Assembly: GCF_000963255.1 (NCBI RefSeq)
Contig: NZ_JYOV01000014.1
Span: 62,001 to 126,000, forward strand
Source: Streptococcus infantis
GTDB lineage: Bacteria; Bacillota; Bacilli; Lactobacillales; Streptococcaceae
DNA: 64,000 nt
Direction of reading: 5' to 3'
Of this stretch, positions 29,260 through 41,643 are shown one piece after another. Positions within the stretch are counted from its first letter, which is position 1. Every line of letters starts with the position of its first letter. Below the pieces are notes generated by a model. It worked only from the letters and a program-made list of their open reading frames with translations. It was not told the DNA's origin and ran no database searches. The position numbers and the translations under genes are program-made.

Positions 29260-29948
29260 GAATCCAGCCCTTTCTCAACTGCATTTTTAGCGGCTTCCTG
29301 CTCGGCCAATTTTTTAGAGCGTCCTTTACCTGAACCTAGACTTTGTCCCTCAACAAGGACTTCAACCTCAAACATCTTATCATGGGCTGGCCCAATCTCT
29401 GAAATCACCTGATAACGAATATCAACATCTCCATTAACTTGGAGCAATTCTTGCAGATGAGTCTTATAATCCTTGATCATCTCAAAATCGCCAGCTTCAA
29501 CCTTAGGAATCATGACTTGGTAGATAAAGGTTTTTACAGTCTTTATATCCTTGTCTAAAAGCAGAGCACCCAAAAAGGCTTCAAAGGCGTCGCCCAAGAT
29601 CGTGTCTCGGTTACGACCACCAGACTTTTCCTCCCCCTTACCAAGCTTGATAAACTGGTCAAACTGACAATCACGGGCAAAACCAGCCAAACTCTCCTCA
29701 CGGACAATCATAGCTCGTAGTTTTGACAGGTCCCCTTCTGGTTTTTTAGGGTATTTTTTAAACAGATATTCTGAAATTAATAATTGCAGAACAGCGTCTC
29801 CTAAAAATTCCAAGCGTTCGTTGTGTGAAATTTTTAAGAGGCGGTGCTCATTGGCATAACTGGTATGGGTAAAAGCTGTTTCAAGTAAGCTTTTATCTGT
29901 AAAAACAAGCTCAAAACGGTCTTGTAACACTGATTCTAATTCTTTCAT
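29250..29948 (-). CDS. rnc: Ribonuclease III
   Basis: A 232-residue double-stranded-RNA endonuclease used in rRNA processing and mRNA turnover. The catalytic signature [15 protein letters not shown] lies at about 42-56, the second acidic site [14 protein letters not shown] near 118, and a dsRNA-binding domain ([11 protein letters not shown]...[19 protein letters not shown]) ends the protein. AAAGAGGTAGTT precedes ATG 29948. The operon rnc-smc is conserved in streptococci. Confidence 0.97.
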   Translation of the reverse strand: MKELESVLQDRFELVFTDKSLLETAFTHTSYANEHRLLKISHNERLEFLGDAVLQLLISEYLFKKYPKKPEGDLSKLRAMIVREESLAGFARDCQFDQFIKLGKGEEKSGGRNRDTILGDAFEAFLGALLLDKDIKTVKTFIYQVMIPKVEAGDFEMIKDYKTHLQELLQVNGDVDIRYQVISEIGPAHDKMFEVEVLVEGQSLGSGKGRSKKLAEQEAAKNAVEKGLDSCI

Positions 29949-29982
29949 AACTACCTCTTTCTAAATCATTATAATCCTATCC

Positions 29983-29991
29983 ATTATATCA
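29983..29991 (-). promoter_or_regulatory. Extended -10 promoter of rnc-smc
   Basis: TGATATAAT on the minus strand is an extended -10 element, 35 bases before the rnc start. A second TATAAT occurs at about 29967-29973 on the same strand. Confidence 0.5.
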
Positions 29992-30085
29992 AAAAAAGGC
30001 TTCATAGTCAGAAAAGAACAGTGAAAAGCTTATTTTCTAACTTCTAGCTAAAATCAGCCCCCAGCTAGCGGATTGGGCTTTTTTT

Positions 30086-30094
30086 TGGTATAAT
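30086..30094 (+). promoter_or_regulatory. Extended -10 promoter of ylxM-ffh
   Basis: TGGTATAAT fits the extended -10 consensus; no -35 is present. It ends only seven bases before the ATG of ylxM, so the transcript should begin at or next to the start codon. Confidence 0.65.
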
Positions 30095-30101
30095 AAATCT
30101 T

Positions 30102-30434
30102 ATGGAAATTGAAAAAACCAATCGAATGAATGCTCTGTTTGAATTTTATGCAGCCCTTTTGACTGATAAGCAGATGAACTATATCGAACTATACTATGCT
30201 GATGACTATAGTTTAGCTGAAATCGCTGAAGAATTCGGTGTCAGTCGCCAGGCCGTTTATGATAATATCAAACGAACTGAAAAGATTCTGGAAGACTATG
30301 AGATGAAACTCCATATGTACTCTGACTACATTGTTCGCAGTCAGATTTTTGATCAGATTTTGGAGCGTTATCCAGAGGATACTTTTCTGCAAGAGCAAAT
30401 TGAGATTTTGACCAGTATTGATAATAGGGAGTAA
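30102..30434 (+). CDS. ylxM: YlxM-type HTH protein (UPF0122)
   Basis: A 110-residue helical protein with a sigma-factor-like HTH ([31 protein letters not shown], about 34-64). YlxM is encoded with ffh in Firmicutes and has been linked to SRP function; the S. mutans homologue affects SRP GTPase activity. No ribosome site precedes ATG 30102, and the -10 box ends at 30094, so the mRNA may be leaderless. No better internal start was found. A 71-residue gene and ffh follow. Confidence 0.88.
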   Translation: MEIEKTNRMNALFEFYAALLTDKQMNYIELYYADDYSLAEIAEEFGVSRQAVYDNIKRTEKILEDYEMKLHMYSDYIVRSQIFDQILERYPEDTFLQEQIEILTSIDNRE

Positions 30435-30436
30435 TC

Positions 30437-30652
30437 ATGGAAAATCTTGTCGTCTATAAAGGAATACCCTGTAAATTATTAGCTGCAGAGGAACCATTTC
30501 CTAGACGACTACAGATTATCTCGCCCAATGATATATCCAAAGCTATGCAAATAGGTTTTAGCTGTTGGGGATATCCAAATGAAATCATGAAAGAAGTCAC
30601 AACCGAAGAACTAGAGAGTTTGCAACATTTCGGACGATTTCCACTGAATTGA
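30437..30652 (+). CDS. Small conserved-looking protein of unknown function
   Basis: Not recognised. A 71-residue soluble protein that starts two bases after the ylxM stop, with GGGAGTAATC as ribosome site, and ends 17 bases before ffh. It has one cysteine in PCKLLAAEE and one in FSCWGYPNE, and no membrane segment. Its tight position in the SRP operon argues that it is real and made together with YlxM and Ffh. Confidence 0.75.
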   Translation: MENLVVYKGIPCKLLAAEEPFPRRLQIISPNDISKAMQIGFSCWGYPNEIMKEVTTEELESLQHFGRFPLN

Positions 30653-30669
30653 AAAAATAGGAGAAAAAT

Positions 30670-32235
30670 ATGGCATTTGAAAATTTAACAGAACGTTTGC
30701 AGAACGTTTTTAAAAACCTACGTAAAAAAGGAAAAATTACAGAGAGCGATATCCAGGAAGCGACCAAGGAAATTCGTCTGGCACTTTTAGAAGCCGACGT
30801 TGCTCTGCCAGTTGTTAAGGACTTTATCAAAAAAGTTCGCGAACGTGCGATCGGGCATGAAGTCATTGATACCCTCAATCCAGCTCAACAAATCATTAAG
30901 ATTGTCAATGAAGAATTAACAGAAATCCTTGGTTCAGACACAGCTGAGATTATCAAGTCACCAAAAATCCCAACCATTATCATGATGGTCGGTTTGCAGG
31001 GGGCCGGTAAAACAACTTTTGCAGGTAAACTTGCTAATAAACTCAAAAAGGAAGAGGATGCTCGTCCTTTAATGATTGCAGCCGATATCTATCGTCCTGC
31101 TGCTATTGACCAGTTGAAAACACTGGGACAACAAATTGATGTTCCCGTCTTTGCTCTTGGTACAGAAGTTCCTGCAGTTGAGATTGTTCGCCAAGGTTTG
31201 GAGCAAGCCAAAGCCAACCATAACGACTATGTCTTGATTGATACGGCCGGTCGTTTGCAAATTGATGAACTTCTCATGAATGAGCTCCGTGATGTTAAAG
31301 CACTTGCTCAACCAAATGAGATTCTCTTGGTCATCGATGCCATGATTGGTCAGGAAGCTGCAAACGTTGCGCGTGAATTTAACGCTCAGTTGGAAGTGAC
31401 TGGTGTCATCCTTACAAAGATTGATGGTGATACTCGTGGTGGTGCTGCCCTTTCTGTTCGTCACATCACTGGAAAACCAATCAAGTTCACGGGTACTGGT
31501 GAAAAGATTACCGATATCGAAACCTTCCACCCAGACCGTATGGCTAGCCGTATTCTCGGTATGGGGGATATGCTGACTCTGATTGAGAAAGCTTCCCAAG
31601 AATACGATGAACAAAAAGCCATTGAAATGGCTGAAAAGATGCGAGAAAACACCTTTGATTTCAACGATTTCATCGATCAGTTGGATCAGGTGCAAAATAT
31701 GGGACCAATGGAAGATTTGCTCAAGATGATTCCAGGAATGGCCAACAATCCTGCCCTTCAAAATATGAAGGTGGATGAAAAACAAATTGCTCGCAAACGT
31801 GCCATCGTCTCTTCTATGACTCCTGAAGAACGTGAAAACCCAGACTTGCTTACTCCAAGTCGCCGTCGTCGTATCGCTGCCGGTTCTGGTAATACCTTTA
31901 TCGAAGTCAACAAGTTCATCAAGGACTTCAACCAAGCTAAACAACTCATGCAAGGTGTCATGTCGGGTGACATGAACAAGATGATGAAACAGATGGGCAT
32001 CAACCCTAACAACCTTCCTAAAAATATGCCTGGAGGTATGGATATGTCAGCCCTTGAAGGTATGATGGGACAAGGTGGTATGCCTGACTTGTCAGCTCTT
32101 GGAGGAGCAGGAATGCCTGATATGAGCCAGATGTTCGGTGGAGGTCTCAAGGGCAAAATCGGTGAATTTGCTATGAAGCAATCCATGAAACGCATGGCCA
32201 ATAAAATGAAAAAAGCTAAGAAAAAACGCAAATAA
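30670..32235 (+). CDS. ffh: Signal recognition particle protein Ffh
   Basis: A 521-residue GTPase that binds the 4.5S/scRNA and signal sequences emerging from ribosomes. The NG domain shows GLQGAGKTTFAGKLA (near 107), DIYRPAAIDQL, DTAGR and TKIDGDTRGG; the C-terminal M domain is methionine-rich (many MxxMM and GGM units) with SRRRRIAAGSG for RNA contact. It ends in a Lys-rich tail. AGGAGAAAAAT precedes ATG 30670. It works with FtsY (20083-21528). Confidence 0.98.
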   Translation: MAFENLTERLQNVFKNLRKKGKITESDIQEATKEIRLALLEADVALPVVKDFIKKVRERAIGHEVIDTLNPAQQIIKIVNEELTEILGSDTAEIIKSPKIPTIIMMVGLQGAGKTTFAGKLANKLKKEEDARPLMIAADIYRPAAIDQLKTLGQQIDVPVFALGTEVPAVEIVRQGLEQAKANHNDYVLIDTAGRLQIDELLMNELRDVKALAQPNEILLVIDAMIGQEAANVAREFNAQLEVTGVILTKIDGDTRGGAALSVRHITGKPIKFTGTGEKITDIETFHPDRMASRILGMGDMLTLIEKASQEYDEQKAIEMAEKMRENTFDFNDFIDQLDQVQNMGPMEDLLKMIPGMANNPALQNMKVDEKQIARKRAIVSSMTPEERENPDLLTPSRRRRIAAGSGNTFIEVNKFIKDFNQAKQLMQGVMSGDMNKMMKQMGINPNNLPKNMPGGMDMSALEGMMGQGGMPDLSALGGAGMPDMSQMFGGGLKGKIGEFAMKQSMKRMANKMKKAKKKRK

Positions 32236-32264
32236 AAGGGACTCGCTTGAGTCCTTTTTTTAGT
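32236..32264. terminator. Bidirectional terminator between ffh and rluD
   Basis: AAAAGGGACTC and GAGTCCTTTTTTT pair around a short loop and overlap the end of the convergent rluD gene. Confidence 0.8.
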
Positions 32265-33150
32265 TATTTCGAAGTTTTTCCAGAGTCTCTTTAAAGATAT
32301 CTGGGATTTCGGAAGTAAATTCCATGGTTTTCCCTGTTCTTGGATGGGTAAATCCAAGTGTCTTGGCATGGAGAAATTGTCCATGCCCCTTCAGAGTTTT
32401 ACGAGGACCATAAACCTCATCCCCAGCGACAGGATGACCGATGTAAGCCATGTGTACACGGATTTGGTGAGTTCTTCCAGTTTCCAGTTGCAATTCCAGC
32501 AAGGTATAATCACCAAAGCGCTCCAAGACTTGGAAACGTGTCACTGCTGGTTTACCTTTGGCAGTCACAGCTTGTTTCTTGCGGTCTTTTTCACTTCGTC
32601 CGATTGGTGCTTCAATCACACCACGGTCATTTGGAAGATTTCCATGAACAATAGCCCAATATTTGCGAAGAGACTTCTTATCCTTCAATTCTTGAGCCAG
32701 TGCTAAATGGGCATCATCGTTTTTAGCAATCATCAAGAGTCCAGATGTATCTTTATCAATACGATGGACAATCCCTGGACGCAAGACACCATTGATGCCT
32801 GATAGGTCCTTGATGTGGTACATAAGGGCGTTAACCAAGGTACCACTGGTATGTCCAGCACTTGGATGAACAACCATCCCTTGAGGTTTATTGACTACTG
32901 CTACATCCTCATCTTGATAAATGATTTCTAGAGGAATATCTTCAGCTACATACTCCAAAACTTCTGGTTCTGGCACCTGATAAGTAACGACATCGCCCTC
33001 TTGAACCGTATACTTGGCTTTTTTGACCTGACCATTAACCAAGACTTGACCTGATTTGATTTGTTCATTGGCGAGACTTCGCGACAGTTCTGTTAAATCT
33101 GACAAAGCCTTATCTAAGCGTAGTCCACCTGTTTCAATTTTAATTTCCAT
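32260..33150 (-). CDS. rluD: 23S rRNA pseudouridine synthase, RluD family
   Basis: A 296-residue enzyme: N-terminal S4 RNA-binding domain (LDKALSDL...[17 protein letters not shown], about 12-50) and the RluA/RluD catalytic domain with [14 protein letters not shown] (near 137), whose Asp is the nucleophile. It isomerises uridines in 23S rRNA helix 69 in well-studied bacteria; the exact target here is inferred. The start overlaps the end of lspA by 11 bases, giving a cpsY-lspA-rluD operon. Confidence 0.92.
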   Translation of the reverse strand: MEIKIETGGLRLDKALSDLTELSRSLANEQIKSGQVLVNGQVKKAKYTVQEGDVVTYQVPEPEVLEYVAEDIPLEIIYQDEDVAVVNKPQGMVVHPSAGHTSGTLVNALMYHIKDLSGINGVLRPGIVHRIDKDTSGLLMIAKNDDAHLALAQELKDKKSLRKYWAIVHGNLPNDRGVIEAPIGRSEKDRKKQAVTAKGKPAVTRFQVLERFGDYTLLELQLETGRTHQIRVHMAYIGHPVAGDEVYGPRKTLKGHGQFLHAKTLGFTHPRTGKTMEFTSEIPDIFKETLEKLRNN

Positions 33151-33601
33151 TCATTTCCTCTTTTAGCATTGCAAGCAATAATACAATCACTCCGACCGTC
33201 AGATAGCTATCAGCCACATTGAATATGGCAAAATTAACAAAGTCTAAGTGAAACATATCCACGACAAAGCCTTGACTGACGCGATCAATAAAGTTTCCAA
33301 GACCACCTGCAATAATCAAAACCAATCCAAAGACTGTCCAGAAGGAATCTTCCATATGCTTGAGCAGATACCAGATTGCCCCTGCCATAACTACTAGAGT
33401 TATCACGGCAAAAAACCACTGTTGATCTTGAAGTATTGAAAAGGCTGCTCCCCTATTTTGCAGATATGTTAGACTGACGATATTTGGGATCCATGACTTG
33501 ATTTCACCAAGAGCAATATTTTGAACGACGTACGCCTTTACCAATTGATCTAAGACAATCAAGGCTGTTATAATCCCTGCTACTATTCCTCTTTTTTTCA
33601 T
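33140..33601 (-). CDS. lspA: Lipoprotein signal peptidase
   Basis: A 153-residue aspartic protease of the cytoplasmic membrane that cuts lipoprotein precursors before the lipid-modified cysteine. Four membrane segments are visible; the family boxes are [15 protein letters not shown] and [11 protein letters not shown], containing the two catalytic aspartates. Substrates in this window would be PstS (60424) and the amino-acid binding lipoprotein (55410). Its start overlaps the stop of the LysR gene by four bases. Confidence 0.96.
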   Translation of the reverse strand: MKKRGIVAGIITALIVLDQLVKAYVVQNIALGEIKSWIPNIVSLTYLQNRGAAFSILQDQQWFFAVITLVVMAGAIWYLLKHMEDSFWTVFGLVLIIAGGLGNFIDRVSQGFVVDMFHLDFVNFAIFNVADSYLTVGVIVLLLAMLKEEMNGN

Positions 33602-34506
33602 GCTTTCCTCTTCTGATCAAAATACTCTTGCATAACCTCTACAAATAAAGTCCCTGCTTGGCTCAAGTCTACTTCCTCACGTTTCACATAAACCATGCGA
33701 TTATTGAGATTATCATTTAGCGGAATAACGGTGATCCCGTTCACACTATCGCTATCTAAGAATCCAGATCCAGTCGCATAAGCATTTGTTCTTTCAAGAA
33801 TCCCATTTAAGGTAGCGCGGTCAGTTACGTTAAACATTTGAGAGCTAGCACTTGTATCTACAAAGTTCTCTGAGTAATAAAGATACTCATCCTTTTCTTG
33901 AGTGAAACGAACTGTTGGCAAATCAACTAAATCTTCCATGACCAACTCTTTTTTCTTAGCTAAGGGGTGACCTTCACGTAGATAAATGTGCGTTTGGAAA
34001 GGAATCAACTCAATCACTTCAAGGCCTAACTTTTCAACCCGTTGCATGATTCCTTTTTGGTTTTGATTGTTGAGGTAGATAATTCCAATCTCACTATGTC
34101 CTTGAGCTACTTCATCTAAAATCTGAACAGTTGTAGATTCAAAGATACGGAAATTTTTATAGTCAGGATATTGTTGCGAAAAAGCTGTAATGGTTGGTGG
34201 TAAGAAATCATAGTGCTGGCTGGCTATTGAAAACTCATCTTTTTCCTCTTCGGGATTAGCATACTGATTTTGGAAAACATCAAATCCTTTAACCAGCTCT
34301 TGTGCCTTTTCATAAAATTCCATCCCTCGACGTGTAAGAAAAGTTCCTGAACTTGTTCTACGAAAAATCTTGAAGCCAAGCTCTTTTTCCAAGTCTCTTA
34401 CAGAAATAGATAGACTGGGTTGGCTAACGTACATTTTCTCAGCCGCTTCACGAAAAGTACCACTATTAGCAATAGCTACAACGTAGCGTAATTGTTGAAT
34501 ATTCAT
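33598..34506 (-). CDS. cpsY: LysR-type regulator, CpsY/MtaR-like
   Basis: A 302-residue LysR protein: N-terminal winged HTH ([38 protein letters not shown] in parts, residues 4-45) and a C-terminal effector-binding domain. Position ahead of lspA-rluD matches the streptococcal CpsY/MtaR gene, which in other species controls methionine transport and survival in neutrophils; the regulon here is not shown. ATG 34506 with GAAGGAGAAATC is preferred to an in-frame start at 34563. Confidence 0.82.
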   Translation of the reverse strand: MNIQQLRYVVAIANSGTFREAAEKMYVSQPSLSISVRDLEKELGFKIFRRTSSGTFLTRRGMEFYEKAQELVKGFDVFQNQYANPEEEKDEFSIASQHYDFLPPTITAFSQQYPDYKNFRIFESTTVQILDEVAQGHSEIGIIYLNNQNQKGIMQRVEKLGLEVIELIPFQTHIYLREGHPLAKKKELVMEDLVDLPTVRFTQEKDEYLYYSENFVDTSASSQMFNVTDRATLNGILERTNAYATGSGFLDSDSVNGITVIPLNDNLNNRMVYVKREEVDLSQAGTLFVEVMQEYFDQKRKA

Positions 34507-34604
34507 GATTTCTCCTTCGATTTCTATCTTATCATTATACCATAAATCAAGCCTATCTAACAAAGGAAAATCATAAGACAGTTACTTCTAAGAAAAGCAA
34601 ACAA

Positions 34605-34646
34605 AAAACACCTTTTAAGGTAGATGAAATTCTAACCAAAAGGTGT
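34605..34646 (-). terminator. Terminator of sodA
   Basis: On the minus strand AACACCTTTTGG pairs with the later CCTTAAAAGGTGTT, followed by TTTT. Confidence 0.75.
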
Positions 34647-34657
34647 TATGTTCAATA

Positions 34658-35263
34658 TTATTTAGCTGCTGCGTAGAGTTCGTCTACTTTATTCCAGTTA
34701 ATAACTGAGAAGAAAGCTTTGATATAGTCAGGACGAACGTTACGGTATTTCACGTAGTAAGCATGTTCCCAAACATCCAAGCCCAAGATTGGTTTTTTGC
34801 CTTCTGAGATTGGTGTGTCTTGGTTTGCTGTTGAAGTTACTTCAAGCTTACCTTCTTTGTTAACAACCAACCATGCCCATCCAGAACCAAAACGAGTTGT
34901 TGCTGCTGCAGTGAAGGCTGCTTGGAATTCTTCGAATGAACCGAAAGTTTCATCGATTGCTGCTGCAAGTTCTGCTGAAGGAGCTGTTTTTTCAGGAGTC
35001 ATCAATTCCCAGAAAAGAGCGTGGTTCAAGTGTCCACCACCGTTGTTGATAAGCGCTTGACGGATATCAGCTGGGATAGATTCTACGTCAGCAAGCAAAG
35101 CTTCAAGGTCTTCACCGATTTCAGGGTGTTTTTCAAGAGCTGCATTTGCATTGTTAACGTAAGTTTGGTGGTGTTTGTCATGGTGCAAGTGCATTGTTTC
35201 AGCATCGATGTATGGTTCTAATGCATCGTAAGCGTATGGAAGATCTGGTAAGATAATAGCCAT
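34658..35263 (-). CDS. sodA: Superoxide dismutase (Mn)
   Basis: A 201-residue enzyme that converts superoxide to peroxide and oxygen. Metal ligands fit His27 ([12 protein letters not shown]), His near 81 (NHALFWELM), and Asp/His of DVWEHAYY near the C terminus. Gly/Gln residues around the metal favour manganese, as usual in streptococci. AAAAAGAGGTATTAC precedes ATG 35263. It has its own promoter and terminator although it follows holA. Confidence 0.97.
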   Translation of the reverse strand: MAIILPDLPYAYDALEPYIDAETMHLHHDKHHQTYVNNANAALEKHPEIGEDLEALLADVESIPADIRQALINNGGGHLNHALFWELMTPEKTAPSAELAAAIDETFGSFEEFQAAFTAAATTRFGSGWAWLVVNKEGKLEVTSTANQDTPISEGKKPILGLDVWEHAYYVKYRNVRPDYIKAFFSVINWNKVDELYAAAK

Positions 35264-35294
35264 CTGTAATACCTCTTTTTCTTTCTATATAAAG

Positions 35295-35323
35295 ATGATA
35301 ACGCAATCATCCTATTTTTTCAA
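35295..35323 (-). promoter_or_regulatory. sodA promoter
   Basis: TTGAAA (35323-35318), 17 bases, TATCAT (35300-35295) on the minus strand, directly upstream of sodA. Confidence 0.65.
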
Positions 35324-35332
35324 GTTATTTGC

Positions 35333-36370
35333 TCAATTTGACTGGCTAGCAATCTGCAATAGGGCCTTCTCAAACAGGTAGCCTTTCTCATAAACTCCTG
35401 TCTTAATTTGGTAATCAGCTTGGATGAGATGACGAATAGAATTCTGGAGAAAATCAAGGGATAGTCTTCGAGAATCACGAAGGGCAAACTTGATTTGGTA
35501 GGGATTCGGATTGCGACCAAGATAGTGACCTAAACTGCTGACCATCTGGGACTCTGTCTGACCTGACTCTTGCAAAATTTTCACTTGTGTATAAAGTCTG
35601 AACTGACCCAACATAATGGCAATCAGTTTAATCTCATCTTCTCCCTGCAAGGTCAAATCTTTGACTAAATCACGTGCCTGATCAATTTTCTTAGTCAATA
35701 TTAACTGAGTTAAATCAAAGATATTATCCTGCAAAGTCTTTGGTATGGCCTCAACAATGTCTTCTTCGGTAATTCGGTCATCATCCTTATAAGACTGTAA
35801 GAAGAGTAGATTTTTCTGAATTTCACTGAATTGAAAACCTGATTTGATAAGCAACTGTTCAAAAGCTTTCCCCTCAAAGGAAAGTCCTTGTTCCTGAGCC
35901 CACTTTTGAAAATAAGCACGCATCTCTTGTTCTTTTGGCTCAAAGGCTTCAAAAATCTTGGCATCCCTCTTTAGAATTTTAACTAGACGTCTCTTGCTGT
36001 CTAGTTTACCTTCAGCAAAAATAACTAATTTACTCGTCGGAGATGGATTTTCCAAATATTCTTCAAAAGCCTTAAGTTCGTCATCAGATAGATAGCGCTT
36101 TTTAGCTGTTGTTATATCGAGAAAATGATCTAAAATAACAATTTTTTCATCCGCAAAGAAAGGAAGACTGACCAGCTCTAGTTCCAAGCTTTTGTAGTCT
36201 ACTTCTTTCATATCAAAATAAGCAAAGTTCAAATCAGCAGAATCGTAGCCGATTTGCTTTAGCACCTGAGTTTTCATGACTTCATACTGTCCTTGATCAG
36301 CGCCTGTAAACAAGGTCAAACTAGGTAAATTTGATAAAGATAGCTTTTGGCTTTCTTCTATTGCTAGCAT
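35333..36370 (-). CDS. holA: DNA polymerase III subunit delta
   Basis: A 345-residue clamp-loader subunit that opens the sliding clamp. It shows the N-terminal FTGADQGQYEVMK segment in place of a true P-loop, LVSLPFFADEKIVILDHF, and the C-terminal SLDFLQNSIRHLIQADYQIKTG collar region. Two ATGs lie in tandem (36373, 36370); AAAGGAG favours the second. It starts 32 bases after the pyrDA stop. Confidence 0.92.
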   Translation of the reverse strand: MLAIEESQKLSLSNLPSLTLFTGADQGQYEVMKTQVLKQIGYDSADLNFAYFDMKEVDYKSLELELVSLPFFADEKIVILDHFLDITTAKKRYLSDDELKAFEEYLENPSPTSKLVIFAEGKLDSKRRLVKILKRDAKIFEAFEPKEQEMRAYFQKWAQEQGLSFEGKAFEQLLIKSGFQFSEIQKNLLFLQSYKDDDRITEEDIVEAIPKTLQDNIFDLTQLILTKKIDQARDLVKDLTLQGEDEIKLIAIMLGQFRLYTQVKILQESGQTESQMVSSLGHYLGRNPNPYQIKFALRDSRRLSLDFLQNSIRHLIQADYQIKTGVYEKGYLFEKALLQIASQSN

Positions 36371-36402
36371 CATTTCTCCTTTCTTTTTAGTTTCGCTTTT
36401 AT

Positions 36403-37338
36403 TTAATCAATATAATTCAATTTACCACGGAAATCTTCAAGGCTTTCATAACCTTTTTCCGCCATAATTTCTTTGAGTTCCTTAGTAATACGTCCAAAAG
36501 CACCCACACCTTCTTTATGTAGGGTAGTTCCTACCTGCACCATGCTGGCACCACATAGGATATGTTCAAAAGCATCACGTCCTGTTAATACTCCACCAGT
36601 TCCAATGATTTGAATTTCTGGATTCAAGCGTTGATAGAAAGCATGAACATTTGCAAGGGCTGTTGGTTTGATGTATTCTCCACCAATCCCACCAAAGCCA
36701 TTCTTAGGACGAATCACGACTGACTCATCTTCAATATAAAGACCATTACCAATCGAGTTGACACAATTGACAAACTTGAGCGGATATTTGTTAAAGATCG
36801 CTGCAGCTTGATCAAAATGAACAATATCAAAATAAGGTGGAAGCTTAATTCCTAATGGTTTTGTAAAATACTCAAAGACTTCTGATAAGATACGATCTGT
36901 AGTTTCAAAGTCATAGGCAATCTGTGGCTTACCTGGAACATTTGGGCATGAGAGATTGAGTTCAGTTAGACCACGAAAATCACTCTCTTGAACTTTTTTC
37001 AAGATGGTATGAGTTTCCTCTGGAGACATTCCAACTAATGATAAAAAGAAGGTACGGTTTGGTTCCTTGTCTTGCAATTCCAATAGATAGTTTAAGTAAT
37101 AGTCTAAACCATTATTTGGTAGACCCATAGAGTTGATTGAACCGAGTGGAACATCTTGATAACGTGGTTCAGGATTCCCCTGACGAAATTCCAAGGTTGC
37201 TGTCTTAGTGACAAAGGTTCCTGCTGCCGAGTTTTTGACACCTTCCAACTCCTCAACCGTCATACAAGCAACTCCTGCCGCATTCATCAAGCAATTGTCA
37301 AACTCAAAACCAGCAATCTGTGTTTTAGTTGATACCAT
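36403..37338 (-). CDS. pyrDA: Dihydroorotate dehydrogenase A (class 1A, fumarate-type)
   Basis: A 311-residue FMN enzyme of pyrimidine synthesis. The substrate loop with active-site cysteine is [14 protein letters not shown] (near 128-141), FMN contacts are suggested by KLPPYFD and [19 protein letters not shown]. Class 1A is typical of lactococci and streptococci and uses fumarate as electron acceptor, so the enzyme works without a respiratory chain. AGGAACAGAATC precedes ATG 37338. Confidence 0.93.
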   Translation of the reverse strand: MVSTKTQIAGFEFDNCLMNAAGVACMTVEELEGVKNSAAGTFVTKTATLEFRQGNPEPRYQDVPLGSINSMGLPNNGLDYYLNYLLELQDKEPNRTFFLSLVGMSPEETHTILKKVQESDFRGLTELNLSCPNVPGKPQIAYDFETTDRILSEVFEYFTKPLGIKLPPYFDIVHFDQAAAIFNKYPLKFVNCVNSIGNGLYIEDESVVIRPKNGFGGIGGEYIKPTALANVHAFYQRLNPEIQIIGTGGVLTGRDAFEHILCGASMVQVGTTLHKEGVGAFGRITKELKEIMAEKGYESLEDFRGKLNYID

Positions 37339-37480
37339 GATTCTGTTCCTCCAGATTCCTTTTTATATCTATTATTATACCATACTTTAACTTTTGCTTT
37401 TCAATAAAACCATTTCCATAGAAAAGGTTCGTTTTTTAGCAAGTTTTGAATCAGTTGTATCAAATTGAAAGAATTTTTAG

Positions 37481-38914
<1,434 letters not shown>

Positions 38915-38927
38915 TTCCTAGTAACTA

Positions 38928-38962
38928 CATAACTCCTCACATCTCCTGTGAGGAGTTTTTTC
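38928..38962 (+). terminator. gdhA terminator
   Basis: ACTCCTCAC and GTGAGGAGT pair around a six-base loop and are followed by TTTTT. Confidence 0.85.
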
Positions 38963-38969
38963 TTATACA

Positions 38970-39002
38970 TAAAAAAAGACCTACCCTACTGGATAGATCT
39001 TT
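38970..39002 (-). terminator. alaS terminator
   Basis: On the minus strand AAAGATCTATCC pairs with GGGTAGGTCTTT (with G-U pairs) and is followed by a T run, next to the alaS stop. Confidence 0.7.
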
Positions 39003-39008
39003 ACTTTC

Positions 39009-41627
39009 TTACAATTTACCTGCTACTGCATCCAACAATTCTTGGATTCTCGCTTGGTTGCTTCCTCCTGCCATGGCCATGTCTGGTTTACCACCACCAC
39101 GTCCATCAACGATTGGAGCTAATTCTTTAATCACATTACCTGCATGCACCTCTTTTGTCTTGCTGGCTACAAGGACATTGACCTTATCACCGATAGCTGC
39201 GACAAGAACAAGAACATCAGAGTAATCTTTTTGTTTCCAGTTATCCGCAAAGGTACGAAGGGCACCTGCATCTGATACAGATACTTGGCTGGCAATGTAA
39301 CGGTGGCCGTTTGCTTCTTGAACATTCTTGAAGACATCACCTGCCGCCGCTGCTGCTGCTTTTTCCTTCAATTCTGCATTTTCTTTTTGCAATTGACGGA
39401 GTTGCTCTTGAAGTCCTTCCACCTTGTGAGGTACTTCTTTGAGTTGAGGAGCTTTCAAGGTTGCTGCGACTGCTTTCAGTGCATCTTCTTGGTCACGATA
39501 AGCTTCAAAGGCCTCTTTACCAGTCACTGCCAAGATACGACGAGTTCCTGATCCGATCCCTTCTTCTTTGACAATCTTGAAGAGACCGATTTCAGAAGTA
39601 TTGCCAACGTGAGTACCACCACAAAGCTCTACTGAATAGTCCCCGATAGTGACTACGCGAACTTCCTTACCATATTTCTCACCAAAGAGGGCCATAGCTC
39701 CCATTTCTTTAGCTGTGTCAATATCAGTCTCAACTGTTTCCACTGCGATGGCTTCCCAAATCTTCTCATTGACTTGTTGCTCAATAGCACGCAATTCTTC
39801 AGGAGTCACGGCTTGGAAGTGAGTGAAGTCAAAGCGAAGGAATTCTACTTCATTAAGTGAACCTGCTTGAGTAGCATGGTGGCCAAGGATATTATGAAGA
39901 GCTGCATGGAGCAAGTGAGTGGCTGTGTGGTTCTTCATGACACGATGACGACGATTGCTATCGATAGCCAAAGTGTATTCTTGGTTCAAAGCAAGAGGAG
40001 CAAGAACTTCAACGGTGTGCAATGCTTGTCCGTTTGGTGCTTTTTGAACGTCTGTTACAATCGCTACGACATTTCCTGCAGCATCCAAGATTTGACCATG
40101 GTCCGCAACTTGTCCACCCATTTCAGCGTAGAATGGAGTTTCTGCAAAGATAAGTGACGCAGTTCCTTCTGATACAGCTTCTACTTCAGCATTATCAGCT
40201 ACGATAGCAACCAACTTAGAAGACAATTGACTAGCATTGTAGTTGAAGACACTTTCTACAGTGATGTTTTGAAGGGTTTCGTTTTGCATACCCATAGATC
40301 CACCTTTGACTGCAGAGGCACGCGCACGTTCTTGTTGTTCCTTCATGGCTGCTTCGAAGCCTTCACGGTCTACAGTCATACCAGCTTCTTCAGCGATTTC
40401 TTCTGTCAATTCCACTGGGAATCCGTATGTATCATAGAGTTTAAAGACATCTTGACCAGCAATGACAGATTGTCCTTTTTCTTTCAAGTCTGCTACGATG
40501 CCTTGAGCAAAGTGTTGACCTGAGTGAAGAGTACGAGCAAATGACTCTTCTTCGCTCTTAACGATTTTTTCGATAAAGTCACGTTTTTCAAGAACTTCTG
40601 GGTAGTAGCTTTCCATGATTTTTCCAACAGTTGGAACGAGTTTGTAAAGGAAAGGCTCATTGATACCCAATTTTTGACCATGCATAGAGGCACGACGAAG
40701 GAGACGACGAAGGACATAACCACGACCTTCATTTCCAGGAAGGGCACCATCACCAATCGCAAATGAAAGAGAACGGATGTGGTCGGCAATGACCTTGAAG
40801 CTCATGTTGTCGCCATCTTGGTCGTAAACCTTACCAGATAATTTCTCAACTTCACGGATAATTGGCATGAAGAGGTCTGTTTCAAAGTTGGTCTTAGCAC
40901 CTTGGATCACTGCTACCAAACGCTCTAAACCAGCGCCCGTATCAATATTTTTGTGTGGCAATTCCTTGTACTCGCTACGAGGAACAGCAGGGTCTGCGTT
41001 AAATTGTGATAATACAATGTTCCAGATTTCGATATAACGGTCGTTTTCGATATCTTCTGCAAGAAGACGAAGACCGATGTTTTCTGGGTCAAAGGCTTCT
41101 CCACGGTCAAAGAAGATTTCTGTATCAGGTCCAGAAGGTCCCGCACCGATTTCCCAGAAGTTGTCTTCGATTGGGATCAAATGACTTGGATCTACTCCCA
41201 CTTCAATCCAGCGGTTGTATGAATCCTTGTCATCTGGATAATAAGTCATGTAAAGTTTGTCTTTCGGGAAGTCAAACCACTCAGGACTTGTCAAAAGCTC
41301 ATATGCCCATGTAATTGCTTCGTCACGGAAGTAATCCCCGATTGAGAAGTTCCCCAACATTTCAAACATAGTATGGTGACGTGCAGTCTTCCCTACGTTT
41401 TCGATATCGTTGGTACGGATAGCCTTTTGCGCATTGGTAATACGTGGGTTTTCAGGAATGATGGTTCCATCAAAGTATTTTTTAAGAGTGGCAACCCCTG
41501 AGTTGATCCACAAAAGTGTTGGGTCGTTTACTGGAACCAAGCTAACGGATGGTTCTACTGAGTGACCTTTGGTTGCCCAGAAATCAAGCCACATTTGGCG
41601 TACTTGTGCACTAGATAATTGTTTCAT
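39009..41627 (-). CDS. alaS: Alanyl-tRNA synthetase
   Basis: An 872-residue class II synthetase: catalytic domain (1-240), tRNA recognition (240-460), editing domain with the zinc-type motif HTATHLLH (near 565) and CGGTH (near 666), and a C-terminal DHHA1 domain after a coiled coil ([20 protein letters not shown]). AAAGGAGATACAT precedes ATG 41627. It is preceded in the same operon by a LURP-one gene and an alanine-type T-box. Confidence 0.98.
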   Translation of the reverse strand: MKQLSSAQVRQMWLDFWATKGHSVEPSVSLVPVNDPTLLWINSGVATLKKYFDGTIIPENPRITNAQKAIRTNDIENVGKTARHHTMFEMLGNFSIGDYFRDEAITWAYELLTSPEWFDFPKDKLYMTYYPDDKDSYNRWIEVGVDPSHLIPIEDNFWEIGAGPSGPDTEIFFDRGEAFDPENIGLRLLAEDIENDRYIEIWNIVLSQFNADPAVPRSEYKELPHKNIDTGAGLERLVAVIQGAKTNFETDLFMPIIREVEKLSGKVYDQDGDNMSFKVIADHIRSLSFAIGDGALPGNEGRGYVLRRLLRRASMHGQKLGINEPFLYKLVPTVGKIMESYYPEVLEKRDFIEKIVKSEEESFARTLHSGQHFAQGIVADLKEKGQSVIAGQDVFKLYDTYGFPVELTEEIAEEAGMTVDREGFEAAMKEQQERARASAVKGGSMGMQNETLQNITVESVFNYNASQLSSKLVAIVADNAEVEAVSEGTASLIFAETPFYAEMGGQVADHGQILDAAGNVVAIVTDVQKAPNGQALHTVEVLAPLALNQEYTLAIDSNRRHRVMKNHTATHLLHAALHNILGHHATQAGSLNEVEFLRFDFTHFQAVTPEELRAIEQQVNEKIWEAIAVETVETDIDTAKEMGAMALFGEKYGKEVRVVTIGDYSVELCGGTHVGNTSEIGLFKIVKEEGIGSGTRRILAVTGKEAFEAYRDQEDALKAVAATLKAPQLKEVPHKVEGLQEQLRQLQKENAELKEKAAAAAAGDVFKNVQEANGHRYIASQVSVSDAGALRTFADNWKQKDYSDVLVLVAAIGDKVNVLVASKTKEVHAGNVIKELAPIVDGRGGGKPDMAMAGGSNQARIQELLDAVAGKL

Positions 41628-41643
41628 ATGTATCTCCTTTTTA

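Noticed and set aside
30055..30085. Hairpin AGCCC...GGGCT followed by eight T just before the ylxM promoter
   Set aside because: There is no plus-strand gene upstream to terminate and the stem is only five pairs; a small RNA could not be supported by a promoter.
31069..31953. 294-codon open frame opposite ffh
   Set aside because: Antisense shadow of a well-recognised gene; histidine- and isoleucine-rich nonsense composition.
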